DNA of 64,000 nt from assembly GCA_037074705.1 (NCBI GenBank), contig CM073590.1, positions 212,704,746-212,768,745 on the forward strand. Direction: 5' to 3'. Below are positions 10,346 through 21,425 of the stretch, one piece after another; positions within the stretch are counted from its first letter, which is position 1; every line of letters begins with the position of its first letter. The notes below the pieces were generated by a model that searched no databases, had not been told where the DNA came from, and saw nothing but the letters and a program-made list of their open reading frames with translations. This DNA comes from Zhengitettix transpicula (lineage: Eukaryota > Arthropoda > Insecta > Orthoptera > Tetrigidae). The position numbers and the translations under genes are program-made.

Positions 10346-10639
10346 CTGGGGCGATATTCTCAAGCCACACATAACTTCAAGGGAATTTAATAATACTAAG
10401 AAGTTGTCGCTAAAATCTTAATAATAAAATCGAAGTAAATCTGGAAAGCATATTTCTCATACTATCGGAAATTTCTTACTTAATATTATTATGAAAATAT
10501 ATCTTTAGCTGCACATTACGAGTTATTCCTTCCCATTACACAGGATGTGGCCACAATTACGTTTTACCTTATGTATATTACATATTTCTCAATTCATGGA
10601 TACAGAAAAGCTTTCACAAGCATCAGGATTATGGATGGA

Positions 10640-10760
10640 GGTATTTCGCATCGGATCTGGAGTCTGGTTGAGCGTCCAACTGGTAAACGGAAGGGTCGGT
10701 GTTCGATTCCTGGTCCGGTCGACATTTTCCCAACCTCATACCTTAATTTCTATATATTTC
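10640..10760 (+). mobile_element. tRNA-headed SINE fragment
   Basis: TCTGGTTGAGCGTCCAACTG resembles an A-box arm, and GGTGTTCGATTCCTGGTCC is a good B-box with T-arm. The sequence GACATTTTCCCAACCTC follows, then A+T-rich DNA. It lacks a closed acceptor stem, so it is a SINE head rather than a tRNA. Boundaries are approximate. Confidence 0.5.
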
Positions 10761-10890
10761 ATTCAGCAGACTCATTATAAGTTAATTTCTCAGGATAAAT
10801 TTTCTAACGTAGCAGATGGGGACGGGATACGATAATTATGAGGTTCTGATAAAGAACAAAAAATTAATTTGGTTATTTATTTATCAAGTA

Positions 10891-11544
10891 CTAGCTGGGT
10901 GACTGGCGTTACCCGGGTTGTCATATGTCCATAACTCTAGATTTGACTCCAATCTTTTGAGTTTTTTTTTATAGATCCCTAAATGTGCTCACCTCCAATG
11001 CCGAAAGGGGTTGAATTCATTGACGTCGTTCGACGAATATATATATTCGAAAATTTCCACCCCCGCTATTATGAGTTAAACGTCAAGTATTTATTCGACG
11101 CAAAAATCAGCCGGTTACATTTTTAGAAAATTCCTACCTGCGCCATGCTCCTCCCACCACCGCGCGTAGACCAGGTTGTCATAATTAGACTCAGCGACAT
11201 CCATAACCATGGATCTGACGCGAATCTCGGTTGTTTTCGCGTTATTTTCTTGCAACGCTCCTACACCCCCTCCCTTATTGGTGCTTTAAGGGGTTGAAAT
11301 TATACACTAAATATATCTGGATAGAAAGTATTCAACACATAGACTATTTAATAATAATATCGGTCGTTATAGCATGTTATTAAATTTCATCCCCGAAATT
11401 TAAAAATGACATTTGGGAGCTGCCTAACGCTTCGAAAGACCGACATAAACCTTAGTAAAACTCATAAAAGTTTCATCGCAATCGAAGGAATGGTTTAGGA
11501 GCGCAAAGGGAACACACAGACATACAGACAGTAATTTATATATA
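10891..11544 (-). mobile_element. Helitron-like element B2, copy 1
   Basis: The plus strand opens CTAGCTGGGTGACTGGCGTT after an A, the complement of the family 3' end ...CACCCAGCTAG before T. The far end reads, on the minus strand, CTATATATAAATTACTGTCT and then GTATGTCTGTGTGTTCC. The interior holds two related modules, each with a CCATAAC..GGATYTGAC segment, TCGGTTGTTTTCGCGTTATT or a similar string, and an AGGGGTTGAA(A/T)T segment. Non-coding. Termini agree with B1 while the interior differs. Confidence 0.6.
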
Positions 11545-11750
11545 GTTGCAGCCAAGTTCTACAGACACTGCCGTTCAGCCTACAACAGATGTCAAAAAAA
11601 ATTCCACAGGACAACCAAACCAAGATTTTGTTGATTTAATATTAAAATTTCCATCAGTAGTTTACCAAAATCATTCCTAACTAATTCAATTGCAGCCGAA
11701 AATATTAATTTAGCAAAAATATTATTAAAAATCCAGTGAATCAGTTTTGT

Positions 11751-12073
11751 TCCTGTTGGAACAGTCGGCAAGCTGCCTCTTAAACTGGTTGAGGCACGGA
11801 GAAGGAAATTATGCGTCCCAACACAAACCCTTCTCCCGCCATCGGAAAGGCGTGGGATAAGTACCCAATGCCCGCCCTACCTCATGCAGGATTTCTAGGG
11901 TTTGTTCTTCATCACTTTTAGCGAATGTCGGGTAGGATCCTTACACTACTGCCCGGAGGCCCTAGTTAATCCTTGTCTACCTTCATCTACTCTTCCGCAT
12001 CCCCCCTTTCAAATCCCTTCCTATACGATTGTCATTCAATGGATTACCCTCATGTAGCCTGTTACTATAAAAT
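11751..12073 (+). mobile_element. Family A retroposon, copy 4 (5'-truncated)
   Basis: It starts at GGAACAGTCGGCAAGCTGCC and runs through AAGGCGTGGGATAAGTACCC, GGAGGCCCTAGTTAATCC and GATTACCCTCATGTAGCC, ending CTGTTACTATAAAATAA. The 20 bases before the end, and the missing CTATTAAAGGGGAGTTGCC segment, show a small internal deletion near 12026. Confidence 0.85.
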
Positions 12074-12792
12074 AATTGTGTTTTGATTACTTGCAGAACA
12101 TTGTCGATTCACTAAGATATTAATTGTCCTTACACAAGGACGTATGAATTTTTAATATAGATTTACGGAACAGTAAGAATGGACAACACTCATGCCATGC
12201 TATTTTTTCTTTTTTTCAGACAAGAAGCTCGGGTTTTGTTCGGAAAAGACGTCATCCTGAGGCCGAAAGTCTTCAGAATACTTCAAGGTAACCTGCAGTT
12301 TATTTTACATAATGAGATACATGTACTCAGGACACAAGGACGCAAACTTATCAAATTAATATAAATCAACATTTATTTCAATGTTTCTAAAATAATTAAA
12401 AACTATTAAGTTATCGAATTATCCGTTATTAATTCGTCCAAATTTTAGCAATAGCTTTCGGCATCCGCCATTGTCATCGGCTTCCCGAACGTCGTTCAAC
12501 ATGTCAATAAACTGTCTTAAAAAAGTCTCATTAAAGCCAATTTTTACATTCATTTCACTTGTATAAGACAAATGTTTTCTGAAATATATTTGTGCGTAAT
12601 AATTCTACTTGGTGTTTAGTGGTAGTCTATTCTTGCATAAAAATATTGTGTAGATTCTGTACATGCTGATGGTGTGTTGAATAAAAAATTAATGAAATCC
12701 ATTGTAGCACAATCACTATTGTCAAAATTATTCACTGATTCAATTTTGACACCACCTATATTATAGGCAGAGAACCAAATTTATGGAAAATA
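12074..12792. other. A+T-rich DNA, nothing recognised
   Basis: A 61-residue plus frame at 12179-12364 has no recognised domain. No shared repeat is seen. Confidence 0.45.
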
Positions 12793-13544
12793 CTAGCCGG
12801 GTGCCCGGCGTTGCTCGTGTACTTATTTATATAAACTCGAAAAAGTATTTAATTGATTACTTAAATATATTCCTTGAGTATTTCAGGATATAATCGTCAC
12901 TCAGTCTTCATACATTACGAAATATTACATTGATGAAATTGTTAGCTAGACTCACAACTAATACAGCGCGAAAATTAAATTACATTTTCCCCAAGGATGG
13001 TAAAGTAATTCGTATTCTTCTTTATTATCATTCGATGGAATATTGCTGTATAAAATTATACTTTTTATTTAAAGAAAATATTTGTGCTTTATTTAATTCC
13101 TAATAATCTCCTTTGTTCGTTGCGTAGTAACGTCTTTCTCTCGCGTGACGTCATTGTCTCTTGGCGCGCAGTAAATTAATATTTAATGATCACGGTTTTT
13201 AATTATAATTCTTTCCACATGTATACTTTATATTAAATAAAAATATTTCTGCTTTATTTCATTACGAAATACAGAACTATATTTAGGATGCGTCAATGTC
13301 TTGGAAACTTATGACGTCATCGTCTCGCGCAGTAATTTAACACTAATTCGTAATTTATTTCAATTATAATTATTTCCACGTTTATTCTAGGGGTTTCTCA
13401 CCCCCACAGTACCGGTTCTCGATTTTGGCAAAATACGTATACCAATTTTTGTTGCATTCTGTCCACGTGATAAAATTTGTATAAAGAACAACGTAAATAC
13501 AAACATACATACATACAAATATACACGCTATTTTATTATATAGA
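12793..13544 (-). mobile_element. Helitron-like element B1, copy 2 (internally duplicated)
   Basis: This is the reverse-complement counterpart of 5548-6144. On the minus strand it begins TCTATATAATAAAATAGCG after an A and ends GCCGGGCACCCGGCTAG before a T. It is about 155 bp longer because a module is present twice in tandem; the module contains GGAAA(G)AATTATAATT, TTTACTGCGCG, a TGACGTCA palindrome and AATGAAATAAAGCAGAAATA-like sequence. Non-coding. The clean A/T insertion context at both ends supports the element boundaries. Confidence 0.65.
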
Positions 13545-13910
13545 TTAATTAATTTCTAGAATGTTGTATATTAAAAATTAATTTAATACTGTTAATCGTG
13601 ACACAGAAATTCTTAATAAATTATATGACGTTTTATTTTAAGTGGCCCGTATGCACTTATATTTGATTTCAGTTCTTTGTTTAATTTCCAGACTTAATTT
13701 TTTCGCCGTTAAAAAAATTCGCTAATCAGTGTCGAAAATTCCGACACTTTTAAATGTAAATTTCCCTAGTTTTTCGATTCTCAATTACAAGTTTCTCTGG
13801 GCGAAGCTAGTTTTTAGTTTTATTATTTTTAACAGACGTCAATTTATATGTTACAAAATCTTTTGTGTTTCTCCATATTTTAGGGTAGCAATAATAACAC
13901 ATTTTGACAA
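13545..13910. other. A+T-rich DNA, nothing recognised
   Basis: One 69-residue plus frame begins here, but its composition is low-complexity and it runs into the family A fragment. Confidence 0.45.
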
Positions 13911-14030
13911 ATTTCCGGGTAGGATCCTGGGTCCCTAGTTAACCCTTGGCTACCTTTACGTATCCCCACTTTCACTCCCTTTCCTATGCTATGAGAGGGG
14001 AGTTGCCACTATATGGATTACCCTACACAC
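13911..14030 (+). mobile_element. Family A fragment (3' portion)
   Basis: It matches the family from TTTCCGGGTAGGATCCTGGG through CCTAGTTAACCCTTGGCTAC and GGGGAGTTGCCACTATATGG to ATTACCCT. There is no poly(A) tail, and an A/C-containing sequence follows the break. Confidence 0.75.
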
Positions 14031-14183
14031 AAACTGTCTACACCTTCTTCTTCTTCGCAGTTCAGCAATTCATTCGTACTGTGTGTCCATAATGAGATCA
14101 TTTTTTCCTCCAAAATTTTCGGAGCTACTTATTTTATTAGCGTTAATTTTTATATTCAATCTTCGTAAGAATGTGGAGAATTC

Positions 14184-14262
14184 ACAGGCCGAAGTTCATA
14201 GATCTGTTTAGAGTTCTGTTTGTTCCGGGGTCGCAGAACTTGGGCATACGGTAAGAGTTGTT
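14184..14262 (+). mobile_element. Family A fragment (5' portion)
   Basis: It carries CAGGCCGAAG, GTTTGTTCCGGGGTCGCAGA and TTGGGCATACGGTAAGAGTTG, which belong upstream of the fragment at 13911 in an intact element. The 5' piece therefore lies downstream of the 3' piece on the same strand: either two insertions or a rearrangement. Confidence 0.7.
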
Positions 14263-15192
14263 ACGATTTATGTTACACGAATTACCGCAATATAATATCA
14301 AAATCCGTTTATTGAAAGAATTATAAATAATTTCGAATAATTTAAACTGAATATAATACTTGATTTGTTAATTTTTAAAGCCGTCAATCATTAAAAGACA
14401 CAATCTATAGCTTTTTCTTTCAATCACTCTGACACACTACGTAATTAATGTTTCGTTTTATATTTCTTAAACTTAACTTATTTGCGAATATAACAAAATC
14501 TTTGAGCAATAAGAGCTGGTATTAAACAAAATCATGTTTCTATTTCGAACGAATTAATTGCGTTCGTAAATTTTTAACAATTTCATCAGTCGGTCGATGA
14601 TACTTTCTGTACAAAATATACCGTTAGGAGAGAAAAACTGTGTACATATTCAAAGTTTACAAATAACCATCCCTTTTTATACAGATAAACAAAAGTTTAA
14701 AACTGACTTCATTACTTTTTATTGTATCCGTTCTGTGAAACGCTGCAGACTTACGGTGTCAAAGCTGCTGTCTCCCTGCTTCAATCTGCTGTTGATCATC
14801 TCGACTCATTAAACTCATCCTTCATTCTGATCTAGGGTTGCATCTCCTGTAATTACCAGAACGGTAGCGTCTAGTAGGGGGGTATTTAGCGTTTAGCTGG
14901 GAGGTCACCCACGCGCGCAACACGAACACTAACTAGATTCTTGTTGGTAATGACATCAGACTTTTATAACTCTTCCTCATAAATTGTAATTCCAAGGCAG
15001 TTCCATTCTAATTCGTTTCTAATACCGCGCTTTTTTGGCCTGAGACGGAGTTAAATATTTTATTTCGAATTTTAAAACGTGGCTAGCACTTTACAAATAA
15101 ACGAAAACCTACTTAAATAAAATACGAGTTTATCATATTGTAATTTTAGCAAAGCCTTTGAGAGCTGTTATTAGCTTGGTAATACGGAAATA
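14263..15192. other. A+T-rich DNA, nothing recognised
   Basis: A G-rich patch (TAGTAGGGGGGTATTTAGCG) and GTCACCCACGCGCGCAACAC near 14870-14930 stand out, but I cannot assign them. Confidence 0.45.
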
Positions 15193-15522
15193 GTTGTCCT
15201 GTATGGGCCCATTGGAATAGTCGGCCAGCTGCCTCCTAAACTGGTCGAGGCACGGAGAAGGGAATGCTGCGTCCTCACAGCAAACTCTTCTCCCACCATC
15301 GGAAGGGCGTGGGACAAGTACCCAATGCCCGACCTACCTGATGAAGGTTTTATTGGGTTTGTCCTGCATCACTTTTAGGCGAATGCCGGGTAGGATCCTT
15401 CAACTACAGCCTGGGACCCTAGTTAACCCTTGGCTACCTTGCTCTATCTTCCTTCCTAAGTTATTAAAGGGGAGTTGCCACCACGTGGATTACCCTCATG
15501 TTGCCTGTTACTCTTAAAAAAA
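15193..15522 (+). mobile_element. Family A retroposon, copy 6 (5'-truncated)
   Basis: It starts near GTTGTCCTGTATGGGCCC and follows the lineage order CAGCTGCCTCCTAAACTGGT, GGGCGTGGGACAAGTACCCA, ATGCCGGGTAGGATCC, TATTAAAGGGGAGTTGCC. It ends TTGCCTGTTACTCTT plus an A-run. A short deletion removes part of the C-rich CATCCCCCTTTCAAATCCC segment. Confidence 0.85.
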
Positions 15523-17640
15523 CAATAAAGGTTGTAATTTTAAATTTAATTTAAAACAATTGTAAATTCTACAAAACAACTACGAATACCATATACTATT
15601 TATACATTATGCATAGAATTATTATTTTCATTATATTCTTTAAATTCCGAAACAATAACTGGAAAATATTCACTGAGAAAAATGTACATTACGCATCACT
15701 AAACAAAATGAAGAAAGACTCCTCAACATTTAGAAGCTTAAACACAAAATGCCGGACTGTTTGGGATCACAGAGGACTATATATTTTGACGTTTACATTT
15801 CCCATACGACAAAAAATTTGCGACATTTATGTTAATATCCCTTGTATTGCCAAGTTAAAAATCGATTTATCTGGATAGAAGCTCTTGTAAAACAATCCAC
15901 GTTTTTTATCCTTTGGAAACAATCACCATTGAAGTTAAATACGTGACTTTGATTGTGACCCGGATAAATGTAAATTTCAGGGAAAAATCTGGAAAACAAT
16001 TGCCATGTGTATAACTCAACAGATCAATAGTCGATTAGTGCAACATATCTTCGGCGCTTTATGGGAATTGTCCTCTAGAGCTCAATACATTTGGTCGCAA
16101 TTCAGTAAACATGAATATAGCTGTCCAAAAAACTGCATAAAAGAGAACTGATAATAAAAAAAGAGATCTCGATTTTTATTTTGAAGAGAGACACGGTTCC
16201 TTTGAAGTTTTATATATATTTTAAGTAATAATTACTCCATTTTGTAATATATTTAACAATAGAACATAAATCAATTCACGAAAGTTGATACAGGATTTTT
16301 TTTCGTATGAGACTAGATTCACAGGTTTAGGAAGCTTCTAAGCTTAAGAAGGTAGATAATATAATTGCGTCCTTTAATGAGGTTGCTAATATTGCGCATG
16401 TTCTCGATACGGAACTGGAGTAAATAGTAATAAATAAAATAATTATATAACTGTCATTGTTCATATTGTCTAATAAAATACAAATTGTTGCAAGTTTTTC
16501 GTGTAGAGGATTGTTACGGGAATATTATTTAATGTAACCGTGTTATAGCAACGTCGAACAATTAGATCTGTAACCTGTAAATTATATTTAGTTTTACTTT
16601 TATGTTGTTCGTTTTGAAAAATTTAGAATTGTTACATATTATGGATAGCTAGAATTCTATGGTGTTAAAAAACTATAAATTAATCTTCTCTAACGTCCAC
16701 AATAAATGGCCGCAATTAGAGTCATCAGGCATCATTCACGTATTCATATATGACATTGTTTTTTAAAATAACTAATTTTTTAAGAAATAAACTTAGTAGT
16801 GTTTATATATCATGAAAGTTATACTACGCGCAAAGTATCTGATGGTATTCTCATTCAGTCATATGCAAATAAGTCTTTCTGTTTTTATCTCCAATGGCCA
16901 CGTATAATTTACTATTTGACCCTTAAGTGCACGATTTTTTATATTTTATAAAAAAGTATTTTTATGAATATATAAAAGCAGAAATTACAAAAAATTTGGT
17001 CGACATTTTATAATATTATTTAATCATTTGTATTATGTAGCAAATATGCAACATCACGCACTTGTGGGTTCTAAATATGAATGGTCATTAATCAATAACT
17101 TCACGTTTTTAAGCTTTTTTGTAAATAGGATTTCAAATATTTTAACAGTAAGTCAAATATAATGAAATGAACAAAAATTTTGGTCAATCATACAATTTTA
17201 TTAAAATAGTTACAGCTCTATTTATAAACGGAATAAATCAAAACATTCTTTAAGAAACAAATATAACTAGGTCAATTGACATTAATTGGTTAATTATTAT
17301 TTTAGTGTAATTATAATACCTTGAGAATGACGCTTAAATTTTCTTTCTTGAAATAATATAAAAAATAAAGATTCTGAAGTTGACCGGCGAGAAGAAAAAT
17401 CTGTACTGTTTGTTTGTAACGGTTGCCCTACCGTTTTTTTTAGTTTAAATGGGTACTCAATGGTTTATGATGAATAAAAAAAACTTTATTTGCTTTAAGA
17501 ATTTATTAATCTTACATATTTCCAGAATATACAATATTTCCTCCATGGATTTTCTAATCAGATTCATTTTCTCACGGAATTCGGGGGCTGGTTTGAAAAA
17601 TATCAGCATTATTGGCAAAACGGCAGTTTAACCCTCAACC
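15523..17640. other. A+T-rich DNA, nothing recognised
   Basis: About 2.1 kb with chance frames only. The 89-residue plus frame at 15609-15878 has no recognised domain. A 15-base string, CATTTCCCATACGAC, near 15800 recurs near 35812 and may mark an unidentified old repeat. Confidence 0.45.
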
Positions 17641-18130
17641 GTTCCAGTGGGTTACCAACCTTAAATTTTGCAGAATTCGCCCTGGTACCAGCGGCTAACG
17701 ATGGACGGCAGCTTCTTCTCCTCACTGCGACTCAAGTTCTGCGTCGCGATGGATTTCCGAGGACGACGATTGGAATCCCGAAAAGTATTTGTGGTTTAGA
17801 GAACGCTCGGCTATTTCATAATGACGCTCACAGTTTTGCTTCCCAACTTAGCTTCTCGTGTTTCGCCTTTGACGACCAAAGCTAAATTACCCCTATCCCT
17901 CTCAGGGTTCTTCCCGTATCACCTTCCATCATCTATAACTCTTCCCCCGGGATTTTCCCTCGACCAGACGAGCTTCTTTCTCTGTCTGCGACGTTGGTCC
18001 GTGCAATTTTTCTCGGGTAAGCAGGTCTAGACAGCTGTTTCCGCAAATTCCTTGTCTTTGACCACCTGCTTGCCACCGACTCCTAGGTTACTCATCCCAA
18101 ACGCTTGGGATTTTAACACTTCCTCCTTTT
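17640..18130. other. G+C-richer block of unknown origin
   Basis: The base composition changes sharply here. It contains CTGGTACCAGCGGCTAACG, CTCACTGCGACTCAAG, and a near-palindrome CCCAAACGCTTGGG close to its right end. The 69-residue plus frame at 17821-18030 is proline/leucine-rich with no recognised domain. On the minus strand the block opens TGTTAAAATCCC, which could be an LTR-like TG start, but I find neither the other end nor a target duplication. Confidence 0.3.
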
Positions 18131-18425
18131 TGTAATAATTAATAATAAACTAATACAGGGTTGACTCACAGAAAGCACGGACAGGCATGTTTTAACTTGT
18201 TCACGAATCCCAAAAGTTTCATATTTGTATGTATTTATTTAATCTACAAATGGGCAGTTTTCCAGGTGCATCAAATTACAAATTAAATAAGGAAAGTTAC
18301 AATAAGGGAAAATACAGTAAATTAACATAATTATTATAAAATATAAGCTAGGTTTAGGGAAATTATTTCAACTAAAACTACATGTATATAGTATAATATG
18401 AATTAAAGGTAAATTTTGAAAAAGT

Positions 18426-18452
18426 TATATATATATATCTCACTGCGACTCA

Positions 18453-18479
<27 letters not shown>
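18426..18479. repeat. (AT)n microsatellite, interrupted
   Basis: Alternating AT is interrupted by CTCACTGCGACTCA at about 18439-18452. The same 14-base string occurs in the G+C-richer block near 17735. It abuts the family E LTR-like unit at 18479. Confidence 0.9.
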
Positions 18480-18484
<5 letters not shown>

Positions 18485-19443
18485 AATAATTAATGAGGCC
18501 ATTAATGACTTTAATTATGATGAATTGTTTAGCGGAACCGATCTCAAAGACAACATTGGAAAATATAGACTAGCTTTGTCGTGAACCGCGCGCATTGTAC
18601 GTGAAAGGCAGTTGGTTGCAATTGGTCGTCGTGGTCTGGATTGTGCAGAGGTCAGACATCGTCCAGCATAGTAAAATAAAGCTGGTGAATCTTTGGAGAA
18701 TAAAAGTGGCCGACGGTGAAAACGTTGCAGAGAACGGTCATTATAAAATTGAGCAGATTAAAGCGTTCACCGCGATATTGCAACGTGAATATTGTAAAGT
18801 AAAACCAGTTTCGTCAAAACAGAAAGATGTACAATCTTCGTGGAGGAAATGTTGCGGAATAACATTGATGAAATTTTATGGAGCGGAGCAGTCATCGAAA
18901 TATAGCCAATTTGCCAAAATAAAAAAGTGATGTGTAGAATCTGTGATTAATGGCCTTTTAGTGAAAAATAGTGTACCCAAGCCCCGAAAACTAAGTCTGG
19001 TACCAGCAGGACATTTGTAAGTAGAAACAAAATTAATTAAATATGTAAACGATAGTTAAAGGTAGTCGTCAGATTTCGTATTTCGTACGTCTCAATTTTG
19101 GTTTTGAATTGTTAATTACTTAATTTAGAAATTCTTTGTTTGTTCTTTACCTACCAAGCCCAGCTAAACGACCCTGAGAGAATTTTTATTAAATTGCCAA
19201 ACTTTGAGATTTAAGTGTATATAACCACAGAGCAAATGTCGTAAATTTATATTCAATAATTAACATTATTTTGTAACACTAAATAATCATCTGTTAATTA
19301 ATCTTTGGTAAATTAAAAGCATTCTTTAAATCATAATCATTTGTTAACAACTCATTTAATTAATTATATCTCCTATTAATCATTACAATTTGGCTTCCAC
19401 AACGTGGGGCAATTCAATTAATAATATCATCTTTTTAATCATT

Positions 19444-19446
<3 letters not shown>
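18479..19446 (+). mobile_element. Family E LTR-like unit, copy 1
   Basis: It aligns with 40753-41772 at both ends and in blocks: a start like ATTAATGAGGCCATTAATG, an internal donor-like GTAAGTAGAAACAA, CGTCAGATTTCGT, a CCCAGCTAAACGACCCTGAGA block, and near the end TTACAATTTGGCTTCC, CACAACGTGGGGC and a final CATTACA. The string TGGC..CAACGTGGGGC resembles a tRNA-Lys primer-binding site. It lies about 55 bp before the final CATTACA, just after an earlier ATTACA. (AT)n borders both sides. The 111-residue frame near its start is not recognised. I read it as an LTR with a short leader, partly collapsed. Confidence 0.6.

Positions 19447-19486
<40 letters not shown>
19447..19486. repeat. (AT)n microsatellite
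   Basis: About twenty AT dinucleotides directly follow the CATTACA end of family E copy 1. Confidence 0.97.
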
Positions 19487-20154
19487 CTGTCCTGAAAAGA
19501 AGAAAAGTGGAAAGATATCTGAAAATAGAGGTTACCTAACTACCTAAGGAAACAAGTAACGTTTCCGCTTTTTCTTTTTAGTTTATAACAGAACTTATCA
19601 CTTCACTACACTTCCCTATAGTCACTAGAGAGTTCAGATTAAGTTTAAATTTTCTTTCCTTTAGTGGACTCTCTCCGGAAATTCTTGCAGGTAAATTGTT
19701 TAATTATATATTGTCCTATTTAGAAATGAGTATACCAACATCTGTTTCTTGCTGTCTGGTATTTTACTTGAACATGTGGTCAGTCCTCCCGTGCCGAGTC
19801 GGTTCTCTCAATCTATGTGGAATTCCTTGCGAAGATTTTTGACCTGCAAAGGCTTTAAATAAAACGTGTAACCTGGCTCTTTCCCTTCTCGTCTGTAGCT
19901 TTACTTTTTCGCTCTCATGCCCAGGTCCTAATTTAATTGTATGGTGTTTCATATCTGCATCCCAATTTAGCTGTCTTAGAAACAGATGCCTCTGGGGTGA
20001 TACTGAAAGCTATGTTGCATATATGCTCTAAAGGGTTAACATAATCCAACGAGTCGTAAGTCTGTTACCTAGACCATTGTCAGATATCCACTGACGTCGA
20101 CTCGCTGGACAGATTGTGTCATGGCATTTACGTGCACAGTAGCCAAATGCACTG

Positions 20155-20185
<31 letters not shown>

Positions 20186-20979
20186 GATTAATTAATGTTG
20201 CTCCTAGGATATACGCGTAATTTGGTGCCAAGCATGATTCACCTGACTGCCGTATGAGGCTGGTGTGTATTTCAGGCAGCAGTGAGTAAAGGATTTTCTG
20301 TACTTTCATAATTGCACGAATTACGTAAATACCACAGATAACGATTTAAAGGCACTTTAAAGTATCTTACAGAGCGACTTAGTAATGTAGAAGAGACGAG
20401 GGCGAACAGTTACCACTAGAAATTATCACTAGAAGTTATCACTCTCTAGTGAAATTATGTTTCAAGGACAGCTTTTAAAACGTTGGCGACAAAAATAAGT
20501 TGTTACAAAAAATTTGGAGCATCGAAAAAATAACCTTTCAGCTGTTTCAATTGGTTTGATGTTGTTTCACTCACTAGTATTGTGGGGGTGTGTATCCAGA
20601 TTAAAGGCTGAATACTTATTAAGTCCTCAAAAAGTTTCATTCTTCGACAATGAAGTGGCAGAAATATAAACGGAGCTCCGTTTTGTACATTGGAAAATCC
20701 AATAGAGTAAAAAAGGTGTAAGACATATTGTTATCAGATGAAACATATTAGTCTATGATCAATTTAGTTGAATCTTCCATAGTGGATGGGAGGTAGGTAA
20801 GTTATTTGTTTACCTCTACCAAGTTAAAACACAAACCAGGTGACGAACTCAAAAACAAAACTAAAACAAACTCAAACGCAAAGAAATCAGCACATAAGCA
20901 AAGAAGTTAGCCTAACTAAATAATTGGTCATAGCTATTGTTCAGTTTCATAGTATTATTTTGTTTTTCAGTGACGTTAC
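19487..20979. other. Mostly A+T-rich DNA with a short (TC)n
   Basis: No gene is recognised. A (TC)n of about 28 bp lies at 20154-20181, and the minus-strand frame across it is translated GA repeat. A tandem-like AGAAATTATCACTAGAAGTTA occurs near 20420. Confidence 0.55.
20154..20181. repeat. (TC)n microsatellite
   Basis: About fourteen uninterrupted TC dinucleotides. Confidence 0.95.
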
Positions 20980-21425
20980 ATCTGCCTAATAAATAAAATA
21001 GTGTGAGAGATTGGTGTATGTATGTTCCGAATACAAATCTACGCCCATGGAGCAGATTCGACCAAATTTGACCAAATTTTCTACACGTATCCCTTTAGAA
21101 ACTGAAACAAGCAGTGTTGGAATAAGTCACGCCTAGCATTCAACTAGCCGTTAAACCACCAGAGCCGGGGGTAGACGGGGATGGAATTTTCAAAAATGTT
21201 AAAATGGCCGGTATTTAAGTTGAAAGAAAATATTTCTGAGTCAGTGATACTTTTTGTATAATTTCAACCCCATTTCGTCATGGGAAGGGAGAACCTTTAG
21301 GGGTGGGATGGATGGGCTTAACATTAAAATAACGAAAAAACAACCTAGATTGGAGTCAAATCCGGGGTTATGGATGTCGCTGATTTTAATTGCGACAACC
21401 CGGGAAACGCCGAGCACCCAGTTAA
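20980..21425 (+). mobile_element. Helitron-like element B2, copy 2 (single module)
   Basis: It begins TCTGCCTAATAAATAAAATA after an A, then GTGTATGTATGTTCCG, and ends GACAACCCGGGAAACGCCGA, then GCACCCAGTTAA before a T. The usual CTAG is mutated to TTAA. One interior module is present, with CATGGGAAGGGAGAACC, AACAACCTAGATTGGAGTC and TTATGGATGTCGCTGATTTT. The 65-residue plus frame is element sequence. Confidence 0.6.

Noticed and set aside
10640..10760. A tRNA gene
   Set aside because: A- and B-box-like sequences are present, but no acceptor stem or consistent anticodon arm closes. A SINE head is the better reading. The same applies to 2566 and 24360.
17640..18130. Another solo LTR starting TGTTAAAATCCC on the minus strand
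   Set aside because: No CA end, target duplication, primer site or second copy could be found.
18595..18930. 111-residue plus-strand frame as a gene
   Set aside because: It lies wholly within the family E LTR-like unit, has no recognised domain, and is not kept open in the aligned copies.
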